From B13-G4 sp030606805 (lineage in GTDB: Bacteria > Desulfobacterota > Desulfobacteria > Desulfobacterales > ETH-SRB1): a stretch of DNA of 44,826 nucleotides. The notes beneath the pieces are model-generated. The model was not told the origin of the DNA. It did no database searches and saw nothing but the letters and a program-made list of their open reading frames with translations. Position 1 is the first letter of the stretch. Every line of letters begins with the position of its first letter. Below, in pieces: positions 31,407 through 40,941 of this stretch. The position numbers were made by a program, and so were the translations under genes. Location: positions 1-44,826 of the forward strand of contig JAUWFS010000003.1 of NCBI GenBank assembly GCA_030606805.1. The letters are read 5' to 3'.

Positions 31407-33593
31407 TTATACTTTGGTCAGCCTAGCCCTTATTCCCCAAGCTTCATCAAGACCGGATACCGGATCTTCTGTCGAACCGATGAGTTCGTTAAAATTACAT
31501 CCCTTGCCAGCGAGGTACTTATCATAGGCAGTATGCCCCAGTCCTCTTGGCAAAGAAACTATACCGGGCATAATTCCTTCATAAAGATGCACCCTAACCT
31601 TTGCTTTACCCCTTGGAGTAAGTAAAGATGCATATCTGCCTTCAGTCAGGCCAAGCTCTTTACCTGTCTTTGGATTTATCTCAACACATGAATTTTTACC
31701 TTTAAGGACTGTGTCCTCAACTGCCTTTATTGCAAAGGGTGGATCGCCAATATATCCATTTGCAAGCCTGATGGTATCATATGGAATGAGTATAAGAGGA
31801 TACGAAATTGCACTGCCTTCAATGCTTACCGGACTAAAGTCGGAAAGTGATTTCATGGCGTCAGGATAAAAATTGAAATCGCCTTCCAATACACATTTGT
31901 CACCATTGAATTCGAATCCCTTTTCCACCAAAATATCCCATTTAACGCCTAATGTTTCTTTAAGGCAGGCCTCATAGCTCTCCCATGGAAAAGCATCGGC
32001 TATTCCACCTCCCAGTGCTTTTGCTATAAGCATTACAACATCGCCAACATGCTTTGTGTTAAACTGGGGTTTTACCACAGGCCTTGTAAGACCGACAATG
32101 GGCTTAGACAACCCGGCCGGCGTGGGTACATCCTCATAGCGTTCCAGGTAAACATGATTAGGCAAAATTAAATCGGCATTACTGGCGGTTTCATCCATGT
32201 ATGATGAAAAACTTATAATAAACGGTATGTTATCAAATGCATTCTTAATTGCTTTACTGTCAGGCATTGAATACAGAGGATTTGCACCTGAGACAAAAAG
32301 TGCCTCAAGAGATCCATCCCCGGAATTAATAACCTCGGCCAAACGATTTAACAGAGATTTTGTATGCGGATATTCACTGCCTGCTCCATCTATACGCTCT
32401 TTTTGCATACCGTTTTCTGCAATGCTGTCCATTTCAGGCTTAGGCCAATTAATATATTCGGTATCGGTTACAGCCCATACACCACCTTCTTCATTTATAT
32501 TTCCTACAAGAGCATTTAAAGCATGCACTGCCATAAATTCATTAAGGCTGCCGGGTATGCTTCCCTGCCCTTTGCCGCAAATTGCCAAAGGTTTTGAAGC
32601 TCGGGCAAAATTCATAGCCAATGATACTATGGTGGCGCTGTTTATCCCTGTTATTTTTGATACTTTATCGGTGCCGTACTCGTTTTGGACCAGCTTCTTG
32701 AATGAGTCAAAACCGGTTGACTGACTAATTTTTTTGGAATCTAACGAGTTGCTTATAATAATATTCGCAAGACCTAATGCCAAAACTGCTTCCGTACCGG
32801 GATTTATTGGAATCCATTTATCGGATTTTGCCGCTGTATTTGACAGACGAGGTTCAATCTGTACCACTTTTTTACCATTGGCTTTCCAGGCGCTGTTGGC
32901 CTTAAACATACGCACAGGCGAGCCCCATCCATCAATTATCCCGCTACCGAAGCTTAATACAAAGTCGGCATTTTCTGCATCAAATCCAACTTGAGCACTT
33001 ACACCCTGCATAACTTGCAAAGTCATCGCGTATGAGTCTTGAATGGAGGGCATAGTCATAAAATTAGGAGAGCCATATGTTGTCAGAAATCTTTTAAAAA
33101 GATTAGGGACTGTCCCGTTTTCTGAGTCCACAATAGAGCCAACAGTATGAGATCCGCCGTTTGATCTAATATCAGCAAGTTTTTTTGCAACCTCTGAGAT
33201 AGCTTTATCCCAGGATATTTTTTCCCACTTTCCTTCGCCTCTTTTCCCCACTCTTTTTAATGGAGTTTTTACTCGCGTGGGACCATAAAGCAACTGAAGG
33301 CCCGATAAACCCATAAGGCATAAACCGCCATCGTTTACCGGATGTCCTTTCATGCCTTCTATCTTAACAACCCGGTCATCAACTTTGCGCACAGTAATAC
33401 CGCAGCCACCGGGGCAGAGTGTGCAAACTGAATTACTTTGACTGTATTCACCATCCGGCGGAACAGGAGTCCACGGCCAATTTTGCGACCATATAGATGA
33501 ATCATCCATCAGCTTCCATGGTAATGGTGTAATAGCTGTACCAGCCGCACCACCAATTACAAATGATAAGAAACTTCTTCTGCCTATTTTCAT
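31407..33593 (-). CDS. qrcB: Menaquinone reductase Qrc, molybdopterin-oxidoreductase-like subunit
   Basis: A large periplasmic subunit related to molybdopterin oxidoreductases. In characterised Qrc it carries no molybdenum and has a structural or electron-relay role (published knowledge). The 728-residue product has a Tat signal (MKIGRRSFLSFVIGG) and an N-terminal [4Fe-4S] motif CTLCPGGC...C (Cys57, 60, 64, 92). The catalytic-domain scaffold follows (KISWDKAISEVAKKLADIRS, ALNALVGNINEEGGVW, SFSSYMDETASNADLILPNH) and a C-terminal dinucleotide-binding-type domain (IEGSAISYPLILIPYDTIRL). It is preceded by qrcA (55-base gap) and followed by qrcC. Confidence 0.92.
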   Translation of the reverse strand: MKIGRRSFLSFVIGGAAGTAITPLPWKLMDDSSIWSQNWPWTPVPPDGEYSQSNSVCTLCPGGCGITVRKVDDRVVKIEGMKGHPVNDGGLCLMGLSGLQLLYGPTRVKTPLKRVGKRGEGKWEKISWDKAISEVAKKLADIRSNGGSHTVGSIVDSENGTVPNLFKRFLTTYGSPNFMTMPSIQDSYAMTLQVMQGVSAQVGFDAENADFVLSFGSGIIDGWGSPVRMFKANSAWKANGKKVVQIEPRLSNTAAKSDKWIPINPGTEAVLALGLANIIISNSLDSKKISQSTGFDSFKKLVQNEYGTDKVSKITGINSATIVSLAMNFARASKPLAICGKGQGSIPGSLNEFMAVHALNALVGNINEEGGVWAVTDTEYINWPKPEMDSIAENGMQKERIDGAGSEYPHTKSLLNRLAEVINSGDGSLEALFVSGANPLYSMPDSKAIKNAFDNIPFIISFSSYMDETASNADLILPNHVYLERYEDVPTPAGLSKPIVGLTRPVVKPQFNTKHVGDVVMLIAKALGGGIADAFPWESYEACLKETLGVKWDILVEKGFEFNGDKCVLEGDFNFYPDAMKSLSDFSPVSIEGSAISYPLILIPYDTIRLANGYIGDPPFAIKAVEDTVLKGKNSCVEINPKTGKELGLTEGRYASLLTPRGKAKVRVHLYEGIMPGIVSLPRGLGHTAYDKYLAGKGCNFNELIGSTEDPVSGLDEAWGIRARLTKV

Positions 33594-33648
33594 AGATTCT
33601 ACCCCTTAAAAATGTATGGCTCTTAAGCTAATCGGCTTTAAAGTTTAT

Positions 33649-34371
33649 TTACTTATGGCATACAAAACATGCCTCTTTTACTGTCTTAACTCTTGCTTGA
33701 TTGCCGGTCTGTTTTTCATAAGGTCGCGGGAGCCAGTTTATCGGCCATGGAAGTGTCTCGACATCTGTTTTGATCTCTTTTGTAGTATGGCATTCAGCGC
33801 AATCATCCATCTTCATGCGCTCCCATGTATGTTTCTTTAAACCTGATATATTTTTCCCCCATATGTCCCGGCTGTAACCTGTAATTCTGTTTTCTTCATA
33901 AACTCTTGAATGTTCGGATTCGCCAATGTGCCCGTGGCAGGTACCGCAATCCATCTCCCCCTTTTTGACATGCGCTGCATGTGAAAAGAATACGCAGTCC
34001 GGCTGTCTTGCATATACCAGCCATGGAACCTCTCTTCCATTTGCCACATATTCCTCAACAAACTTTATTTCATTAGGATCCTCTCCCTGGGCTTCCTCAT
34101 GGCAATCGACGCACTGCTCAAGTTTTGGAATCCCGGAGAAACTTCCATCCTCACGAAAGAAATGGCAGCTTTCACATCCCTCTTCAACAGCTTCAACATG
34201 AAGTACATGGTTAAAATCTATCGGCTGTTTTTTCTGGGAATAGAGAAGCTTCGGGAATATTATCCATCCGAATACAAGACTTGCAGCAAGTCCTAAAATG
34301 AAAAAAAGAATAATTGGTCCAGCAGCCCCATCAGCGGAAACTTCTTTAGCTTTATCATCTTGTGTACTCAT
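33649..34371 (-). CDS. qrcA: Menaquinone reductase Qrc, membrane-anchored multiheme cytochrome c
   Basis: The electron entry subunit for type I cytochrome c3. The 240-residue product has an N-terminal membrane anchor (about 18-39) and five CxxCH heme-attachment sites at 66-70 (CESCH), 87-91 (CVDCH), 142-146 (CGTCH), 191-195 (CAECH) and 235-239 (CFVCH), plus candidate distal histidines (FNHVLHVE, SHAAHVKK). The described Desulfovibrio protein is hexaheme. I see only five canonical sites; CVFFSH at 126-131 is a poor candidate for a sixth. The related ActA of alternative complex III has five. GGAG lies six bases before the ATG. First gene of qrc, with System II cytochrome maturation genes directly upstream. 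Confidence 0.92.
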   Translation of the reverse strand: MSTQDDKAKEVSADGAAGPIILFFILGLAASLVFGWIIFPKLLYSQKKQPIDFNHVLHVEAVEEGCESCHFFREDGSFSGIPKLEQCVDCHEEAQGEDPNEIKFVEEYVANGREVPWLVYARQPDCVFFSHAAHVKKGEMDCGTCHGHIGESEHSRVYEENRITGYSRDIWGKNISGLKKHTWERMKMDDCAECHTTKEIKTDVETLPWPINWLPRPYEKQTGNQARVKTVKEACFVCHK

Positions 34372-34506
34372 GAAAACTCCGTCAAGCTTGGTTGATGTTT
34401 GAATGCACTGGTTAAGATGTTAATAGAACAAATAATTCTATTTTCTTTACCTTTAGATTTCATTTTTGTCAAGTAAAATTGATGGTGTTCGATAAAGTTT
34501 TTTCCA

Positions 34507-35343
34507 TCACTGGGCATAACTGTGCAGGCCAGGCAGAAGATTCACACCAAAATAAGTGAAAAGAACGGCCATGAAACCTATAATTGAAACATATGCGATT
34601 CTTTTACCTTGCCAACCCCGCATCAATCTGGCATGCAATAATGTTGCATAAATAAACCAGGTTATTAAAGACCATGTTTCTTTAGGATCCCACGACCAGT
34701 AGCTCCCCCAGGCGGAGTTGGCCCAAACGGCTCCTGTTATTATTCCAATAGACAGAAATAAAAAACCGAATGTTACCATTTGATGTGTCAAATTGTCCAG
34801 AAACGCCGGCTTGGGGAAATGTGAAAGCAAATAGCCTTTCCCCTTTTTATCTCCACACGCCAGAAGATACATCAAGCTTATGCCGAAAGCTATCGCAAAA
34901 GCAGCATAACCAAAAAAACATGTCATGACATGAGCAATAAGCCAATTGCTTTTCAACGCAGGAATTAAAGGTTGTATTCGATCATTTACATTGGGAGAAA
35001 GGGAAGCATAAGCTATAGAAAGAAACACTAGGGGCATTGCAAATACCCCTAGTATTCGATTTTTGTAAGTTCGTTCAATTACAAGATAAATGACCGCTAT
35101 AGTACAGGAAAAAAAAACCAGGGATTCATACATATTAGACAAGGGCGCATGCCCTATCCCAAGCTTATAAGACTCAACCCATCGCATAATAATGCCGGCA
35201 GCATTACCCATAGCCCCTAATAAAGCTGTCCACGTTGCCAGCAAGCCAGGAAGCTTTTTTTTGAAGATCCATGCAGCGATATATAATATTGCTGCAAACC
35301 CGTAAACAAATGTTACAATCGATAACAAATTTGAACTATCCAT
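34507..35343 (-). CDS. ccsA: System II cytochrome c biogenesis protein CcsA/ResC
   Basis: With ResB, forms the heme export and attachment synthetase that ligates heme to CxxCH motifs on the outer face of the membrane. The 278-residue product has about eight transmembrane helices and the tryptophan-rich WWD heme-handling motif ANSAWGSYWSWDPKETWSLI, plus flanking conserved histidines (IAHVMTC; NLTHQMV; TLLHARLMRGW). It lies between resB and qrcA, all transcribed in the same direction. The 135-base gap to qrcA includes a TTGACA box (34467-34472, minus strand) but only a poor -10. A local supply of cytochrome maturation for QrcA is a natural reading of this order. Confidence 0.93.
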   Translation of the reverse strand: MDSSNLLSIVTFVYGFAAILYIAAWIFKKKLPGLLATWTALLGAMGNAAGIIMRWVESYKLGIGHAPLSNMYESLVFFSCTIAVIYLVIERTYKNRILGVFAMPLVFLSIAYASLSPNVNDRIQPLIPALKSNWLIAHVMTCFFGYAAFAIAFGISLMYLLACGDKKGKGYLLSHFPKPAFLDNLTHQMVTFGFLFLSIGIITGAVWANSAWGSYWSWDPKETWSLITWFIYATLLHARLMRGWQGKRIAYVSIIGFMAVLFTYFGVNLLPGLHSYAQ

Positions 35344-35367
35344 AATTTATGTCCTTACATTTGGTGT

Positions 35368-35530
35368 AGCAGTTTACAGTTCACGGTTGTCGGTTCACAG
35401 TTCACAGTTTTTTCAATGAACTATGCAACGATTGAAGCATTCTGGATATTGATTTCAACTTGTGCAATATTTATAAACCTTCTGTTTTTTTCAACCGTGA
35501 ACCGATAACTGTAAACCGTGAACGGTTACC
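35368..35530. repeat. Dispersed inverted repeat family E between resB and ccsA
   Basis: CAGTTTACAGTTCACGGTTG and the following tandem-like GTTCACAG units (35368-35410) are matched on the other strand by 35491-35530 (TCAACCGTGAACCGATAACT...GTGAACGGTTACC). The element fills the gap between resB and ccsA, with about 80 bases of unrelated loop. No gene is inside it. Confidence 0.7.
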
Positions 35531-35561
35531 AATTCTTGAATCAGTTTTTTAATTTTTTACG

Positions 35562-36929
<1,368 letters not shown>

Positions 36930-36944
36930 TATTTATCCTTTTAA

Positions 36945-37109
36945 CCTAAGTTGAGCGATTTTTCCGAAGAAATGTGCCGAGATCTTGATGCAGTCCTGCC
37001 TGGGGCGGGACGAAAACCGGAGGCGTACCTGTGGATATGTCGAGGATTTTTGCAAACCGTTGATGCGCAAGAAATCGGTGCAGATCGAGTCAAAAATCGC
37101 TCAATTTAG
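36945..37109. repeat. Inverted-repeat element family F (165 bp)
   Basis: Ends CCTAAGTTGAGCGATTTTT (36945 onward) and AAAAATCGCTCAATTTAG (37092-37109) are inverted repeats, and the inner sequence (GATCTTGATGCAGTCCTGCC...GATGCGCAAGAAATC) is also partly palindromic. An end copy lies at 3597-3640. The interior is more G+C-rich than its surroundings. It occupies the upstream region of resB. I see no coding capacity. Confidence 0.72.
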
Positions 37110-37202
37110 TTGATCCTTTCCCGGGAATTAAATACTCAAGTTTCGCATCCTTAATTCCTACCGATGCCAAGTGGGTAAAGGACTGAATAAAATTTTCAAT
37201 CT

Positions 37203-37661
37203 TTATCCATCAATATCAAACGATTTATCATCCTCTATAATTAACGGTTTTTTTTTAATTAAATCATCATCAAGTTCTTCTTCAAAATCATCATCAAGCA
37301 GCTCATCAATCTCATTTGATTCTTTTTTTATATCTTTAAGAGGCTCTGGCTTACTTATTTTCTTTGTTAATAAATCAATATCATCAAACAAAAGCTCAAT
37401 GGATTGCTTTTTTTCCTTGAACATTGAAATAACCGACTCAGCTATTTCATTAGCATATAAACATGGAAAATATAAATTTTTGGTTCTCAATACAGAAATT
37501 AGTGCTTTCTTTCTTTTTTTTATAGCGGATTTAATATCCTTAACATCATATTTTTGCTCTCCGAGCAACAATAATGCTTCTTTATCATCTAATTCCGCAA
37601 ATTCTCTGATTATCAACTCTTTTTGGTCATCGTTGTTCAAAATAAGATATTTTTGTTTCAT
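37203..37661 (-). CDS. Acidic hypothetical protein
   Basis: A 152-residue cytoplasmic protein I do not recognise. The N-terminal two-thirds is helical with alternating charge (ILNNDDQKELIIREFAELDD; YDVKDIKSAIKKRKKALISV). The C-terminal third is strongly acidic and low in complexity (NEIDELLDDDFEEELDDDLI), likely disordered. GAGGAGAATAAGTC precedes the ATG. It stands alone between the resB promoter region and the tRNA genes. The acidic tail may mediate protein or metal contacts, but nothing specific can be claimed. Confidence 0.65.
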   Translation of the reverse strand: MKQKYLILNNDDQKELIIREFAELDDKEALLLLGEQKYDVKDIKSAIKKRKKALISVLRTKNLYFPCLYANEIAESVISMFKEKKQSIELLFDDIDLLTKKISKPEPLKDIKKESNEIDELLDDDFEEELDDDLIKKKPLIIEDDKSFDIDG

Positions 37662-37826
37662 GACTTATTCTCCTCAAGCTATCTGGTATTAAAAAATTGC
37701 TATCTCAAATTTCAATTTTTTTTTGGAAATCACAATAAAACAAAGAAGTCAACAAGCTATGGCTAATTTTAATAATAAAAAATATTGACCTGAATTCTGC
37801 AAAATGATATTTATAATATTTTATGT

Positions 37827-37914
37827 GGAGGGATGGCCGAGTGGCTTAAGGCGGCGGTCTTGAAAACCGTTGAGTGTCAAAGCTCCGTGGGTTCAAATCC
37901 TACTCCCTCCGCCA
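37827..37914 (+). tRNA. tRNA-Ser (UGA anticodon)
   Basis: An 88-base tRNA with acceptor stem GGAGGGA/TCCCTCC, discriminator G and encoded CCA. The anticodon loop CTTGAAA gives anticodon UGA. It has a long variable arm (class II), and the T-arm contains GGTTCAAATCC. A TATAAT box at 37812-37817 fits as the -10 element; the TTGACC at 37785 is 21 bases upstream, so the -35 is not well spaced. Confidence 0.95.
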
Positions 37915-37928
37915 ATTTTAAGCAATTC

Positions 37929-38021
37929 GGAGAGATGGCCGAGCTGGCTGAAGGCGCTCGCCTGCTAAGCGAGTGTGGGGTGAAAGCTCCACCGAGGGTT
38001 CGAATCCCTCTCTCTCCGCCA
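37929..38021 (+). tRNA. tRNA-Ser (GCU anticodon)
   Basis: A 93-base class II tRNA with acceptor GGAGAGA/TCTCTCC, discriminator G and encoded CCA. The anticodon loop reads CTGCTAA (GCU), with a long variable arm. It follows the first tRNA-Ser by 14 bases and is surely co-transcribed. Together they read UCN and AGY serine codons. Confidence 0.95.
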
Positions 38022-38032
38022 ATTTTATAAAA

Positions 38033-38064
38033 AAAAAGGAGACAGCAATAGCTGTCTCCTTTTT
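38033..38064. terminator. Bidirectional terminator between tRNA-Ser and sat
   Basis: AAAAAGGAGACAGC (38033-38046) and GCTGTCTCCTTTTT (38051-38064) form a perfect 14-bp stem with a 4-base loop and T-runs on both strands. It can end the tRNA transcript (plus) and the sat transcript (minus). Confidence 0.9.
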
Positions 38065-38094
38065 TATTTAGAATACTATTCTGGAATTAATCTA

Positions 38095-39378
38095 TTATTT
38101 CATTGTAGTTGCCTCAGCATGACTCTGCATCTTGATCTCAACCTTCTCGGTCAGGCCTTCATAGTATTTGCGCAGAATAACGAGGACCTCATCACGACCA
38201 AAGTGATCAGGAATTTCCACACCATCGGAAAGCGCCTTGCGCAGCTTTGTTCCGGAAAGGACAACACGATCTTCCTTGCCATGCGGGCAGGTTCTCAGTG
38301 ATGCCATACCATCGCACTTGAAGCAGTAGAATGTCCAGTCGATCTTTAACGGTTGGGTTAGAAGTCTTTTCCCAGGATCATCCGGTTTGGGAATCTCATC
38401 AAAAATATCCTGTGCATCAAACAGGCCATAAAAGTCACCAACACCAGCATGGTCGCGACCGATAATCATACGATTGACACCGTAGTTCTGACGGAAGGTA
38501 GCATGAAGCAGGGCTTCTCTCGGGCCGGCATAGCGCATATCAAGTGGATATCCGCCCTGAAGGATATGATCTTTAACAAAGTAACCGTCAATAAGCTTAT
38601 TGATGCATTCGATGCGGACTTCAGCCGGGATATCGCCAGGTTTCAAAGATCCAACCAGGGAGTGAATGAACACACCATCACATACTTCGCAGGCAATCTT
38701 GGCCAAGAACTCATGAGACCGGTGCATAGGGTTCCTGAGCTGAAGTGCAGCTACCTTGCTCCAGCCTCTTTCGTCAAAATGAGCGCGTGATTGAGCTGGG
38801 GTCATATAGGTTCCAGGGAACCTTTCCGGGAAATCACCTTCACTCAATACCTTAACAGGACCGGCCAGGTTATAATCTTTCTGATTCATAACCATGATAA
38901 CGCCGGGATGATCTTCAGGAGCAATTTTCCAGAAGTTATCGCCTTCGGATTCTTCACCTTTGCCCTTGTAAACCTTTTCGCATTCCCATTTTTTATCAGC
39001 CTCGGTCATCTCATATTTTTCGGTGACCTTCATTGTGGCCATAATTTCTCCGGAAGCACTCTGAAGGGCAATCTCATCACCGGCGTGGATGCTGTCGGCA
39101 TCTTCTTTAGAAGCAGATAATGTTACGGGAACCGGCCAGAATGTGCCGTCGGTCATCAAAAAGTTCTCGCAAACACCTTTCCAGTCAGCCTTTGGCATAA
39201 AACCGTTTAACGGGCTGAATCCGCCGATACCCATCATAATAAGATCGCCGTTCTCACGACCTGAAATGGGAATGGTTTTCAAAGTGGCTGCCTTTTCCTT
39301 CTCTGCTTCCAGCTCTTTCCCATGCAGTAAGCAACAAACTAACCCTTTTCCTCCATGTGGTGGTACTAAATTCGACAT
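38095..39378 (-). CDS. sat: ATP sulfurylase (dissimilatory sulfate adenylyltransferase)
   Basis: Activates sulfate with ATP to adenosine 5'-phosphosulfate, the first cytoplasmic step of sulfate reduction. The 427-residue product is the homo-oligomeric type, with the active-site motifs QLRNPMHRSHE (213-223, containing the HxxH) and GRDHAGVG. A cysteine/histidine group, FYCFKCDG...CPHG, fits the metal-binding site of dissimilatory Sat. Its C-terminus lacks an APS-kinase domain. AAGGAGAG lies about eight bases before the ATG. It is located after qmoC with its own promoter-like region and a terminator on each side, so it appears to be a separate unit in the same neighbourhood as qmo. Confidence 0.95.
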   Translation of the reverse strand: MSNLVPPHGGKGLVCCLLHGKELEAEKEKAATLKTIPISGRENGDLIMMGIGGFSPLNGFMPKADWKGVCENFLMTDGTFWPVPVTLSASKEDADSIHAGDEIALQSASGEIMATMKVTEKYEMTEADKKWECEKVYKGKGEESEGDNFWKIAPEDHPGVIMVMNQKDYNLAGPVKVLSEGDFPERFPGTYMTPAQSRAHFDERGWSKVAALQLRNPMHRSHEFLAKIACEVCDGVFIHSLVGSLKPGDIPAEVRIECINKLIDGYFVKDHILQGGYPLDMRYAGPREALLHATFRQNYGVNRMIIGRDHAGVGDFYGLFDAQDIFDEIPKPDDPGKRLLTQPLKIDWTFYCFKCDGMASLRTCPHGKEDRVVLSGTKLRKALSDGVEIPDHFGRDEVLVILRKYYEGLTEKVEIKMQSHAEATTMK

Positions 39379-39436
39379 AGGTTTTCTCTCCTTCTCAATA
39401 TTATTATATTAATTAGTAACAAAGCCTTTATTCTTA

Positions 39437-39485
39437 CTACACTTTTGAACAGATTTTATTTAAAGTGTAGGAAGAACATTGTCAA
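39437..39485 (-). promoter_or_regulatory. sat promoter with overlapping inverted repeat
   Basis: On the minus strand, TTGACA (39485-39480) is followed after 17 bases by TAAATA (39462-39457), a plausible sigma-70 promoter 80 bases upstream of sat. An exact 9-bp inverted repeat, CTACACTTT (39437-39445) and AAAGTGTAG (39462-39470) with a 16-base gap, overlaps the -10 region. It could be an operator for a dimeric regulator or a hairpin in the early transcript. Confidence 0.5.
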
Positions 39486-39528
39486 GACAAAAGTTATGAA
39501 CACTCAAGCCTTAAAAAAAACGAAATAA

Positions 39529-39564
39529 AAAAAAGGGGGGAGGGAAAATACTTCCCCCTTTTTT
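39529..39564 (-). terminator. Rho-independent terminator after qmoC
   Basis: AAAAAAGGGGGGAG (39529-39542) pairs with CTTCCCCCTTTTTT (39551-39564) with one mismatch. On the minus strand the stem is followed by a T-run. It lies 19 bases beyond the qmoC stop and separates qmo from sat. Confidence 0.85.
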
Positions 39565-39582
39565 TATTTCAACTATATATAT

Positions 39583-40713
39583 TTATCTGTTTGCATACTC
39601 TGCATACGCCATAGCAACTGTTCTGTAAACTATATGGGCCAGCTTTGAAAATGGCAGGAATGCGAACAGGTTGAATACAAATACAAGATGTATAAAATAC
39701 ATAAAATATGAAAGGCCGGCAGCACCTGCAAGCCTGGTCATTTCAGTAAGCATTCCAGTCAAACCAAGACCAAGAACGAGTCCCAAAAGGTACCAGTCTT
39801 TATAACTGGTTGACTGAGTGGTTTTGGCTAACCGGTTTTTTATCATCAGGATACTACCGATAACCAGAGCTATACCACTAACATTGGCAAGCCATTTAAC
39901 AGGGTTTAATTGTGAATAAGGACCATGTATCTGGAAAACGTACAATACAACAAAGAAAATATTTGTTACAATAAAAAGTCCTATAAATGCATAAAATACC
40001 ATAAGATGTGCTGTAGCACGGTCTTTGTTTTCACCGCACTCTGTAAACTTGCTGTGTTTTAATATTGTGGGTAAAATGCGAACCAGTGCCTGAAGAAAAC
40101 CACCAAGCTCCAATCTGCTTTTATCTGTCTTCCCTTCACGCACCGCACTCTCATGCATGTCTTTTATAAATCTGTTAAGTCCCATAGCAAAGATGGCTAT
40201 GACCCATACAGTAAGCGGTACAAAAATCAGATCAACCAGCCATGAGGAAAAGAAATGAGAATGTACGATCTCTTCTCCGCCAGGACTAAAATTCATTAAG
40301 CCTGTTATATAGCCCAGAACCACAAAAATAACTACCGGGATAAGCAAAAGAACAGGCAGTTTCCCTGGATCATTAACTGCTTTAGCCAGCCACTTCGGAA
40401 CTGCATACTCAGAAATAGCATAAGAACGAATAGCTCCCAACACATCACCTGGATTTGCACCGCGGGGACATTGTGTTGAACAGTCTCCACACTGATGACA
40501 AAGCCATATGTCCAGGTTGCTTACAAGTTTATCCTTTAGGCCCCATTGTGCAGCTATCATCTCTTTTCTTGGAAAAGGTTTATTATCCGGAGAAATAGGA
40601 CAAACCACAGAACAGGTAGCGCACTGGAAGCATTTTTTCACATCACCGCCCCCAAGCCTGACAATTTCTTTAACAAAATTTACATCAGGCTCAACCAGGT
40701 ACTTATCAGCCAT
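39583..40713 (-). CDS. qmoC: Quinone-interacting membrane-bound oxidoreductase subunit C
   Basis: The membrane subunit of the Qmo complex, oxidising menaquinol and passing electrons to QmoAB and on to APS reductase. The 376-residue product fuses an HdrC-like N-terminus with two [4Fe-4S] motifs (Cys28, 31, 34, 38 in CFQCATCSVVCPI; Cys72, 75, 78, 82 in CHQCGDCSTQCPRG) to a heme b-type membrane domain of about six helices. Candidate heme-ligating histidines lie in helices such as ATAHLMVFYAFIGLFIV and YFMYFIHLVFVFNLF. AGGAGG precedes the ATG. It is separated from qmoB by a 228-base gap carrying a repeat element and a hairpin, an unusual interruption of this operon. Confidence 0.94.
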   Translation of the reverse strand: MADKYLVEPDVNFVKEIVRLGGGDVKKCFQCATCSVVCPISPDNKPFPRKEMIAAQWGLKDKLVSNLDIWLCHQCGDCSTQCPRGANPGDVLGAIRSYAISEYAVPKWLAKAVNDPGKLPVLLLIPVVIFVVLGYITGLMNFSPGGEEIVHSHFFSSWLVDLIFVPLTVWVIAIFAMGLNRFIKDMHESAVREGKTDKSRLELGGFLQALVRILPTILKHSKFTECGENKDRATAHLMVFYAFIGLFIVTNIFFVVLYVFQIHGPYSQLNPVKWLANVSGIALVIGSILMIKNRLAKTTQSTSYKDWYLLGLVLGLGLTGMLTEMTRLAGAAGLSYFMYFIHLVFVFNLFAFLPFSKLAHIVYRTVAMAYAEYANR

Positions 40714-40744
40714 ATTAATACCTCCTATTGACTACTGATTATTT

Positions 40745-40886
40745 GAAACCTTTGCAAAACGCCCCATTTTGCCCAATTTCATCGTCAGACTCAAATTTTA
40801 AGCCTCGAAATACTCAATGTATTCCTGCATTTAAAATTTTCGCCTTCCTTGAACTTGAACAAAATTGTGCATTTTTCAAAGGTCTC
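40745..40886. repeat. MITE-like element family H inside the qmo operon (142 bp)
   Basis: The ends GAAACCTTTGCAAAACGC (40745-40762) and GCATTTTTCAAAGGTCTC (40869-40886) are inverted repeats with 4 mismatches. The interior is A+T-rich and non-coding. From general knowledge, strings of this type recur in intergenic DNA of sulfate-reducing bacteria; only one copy is visible here. Confidence 0.6.
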
Positions 40887-40887
40887 T

Positions 40888-40925
40888 ATTGAAGACAGGC
40901 TATGTTTTAATAGCCCGCCTTCAAT
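40888..40925 (-). other. Stable RNA hairpin between qmoB and qmoC
   Basis: In the direction of qmo transcription the RNA folds into a 16-bp stem with a 6-base loop: arms ATTGAAGGCGGGCTAT and ATAGCCTGTCTTCAAT, with only two G-U wobbles and no mismatch. On the opposite strand the same positions are A-C mismatches. It sits 17 bases after the qmoB stop. No T-run follows, so it is more likely an mRNA-stability or processing element, or an attenuator of qmoC, than a simple terminator. Confidence 0.6.
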
Positions 40926-40941
40926 TGAATTGCCAAATTAT

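Noticed and set aside
34467..34472. TTGACA box upstream of qrcA considered as the qrc promoter
   Set aside because: The -10 at the right distance (TAAAGA) is poor, so I did not list it as a feature.
37241..37400. A plus-strand serine-rich frame opposite the acidic protein gene
   Set aside because: It is the antisense of the GAT/GAA-rich acidic tail; the low-complexity serine runs are a reflection, not a gene.
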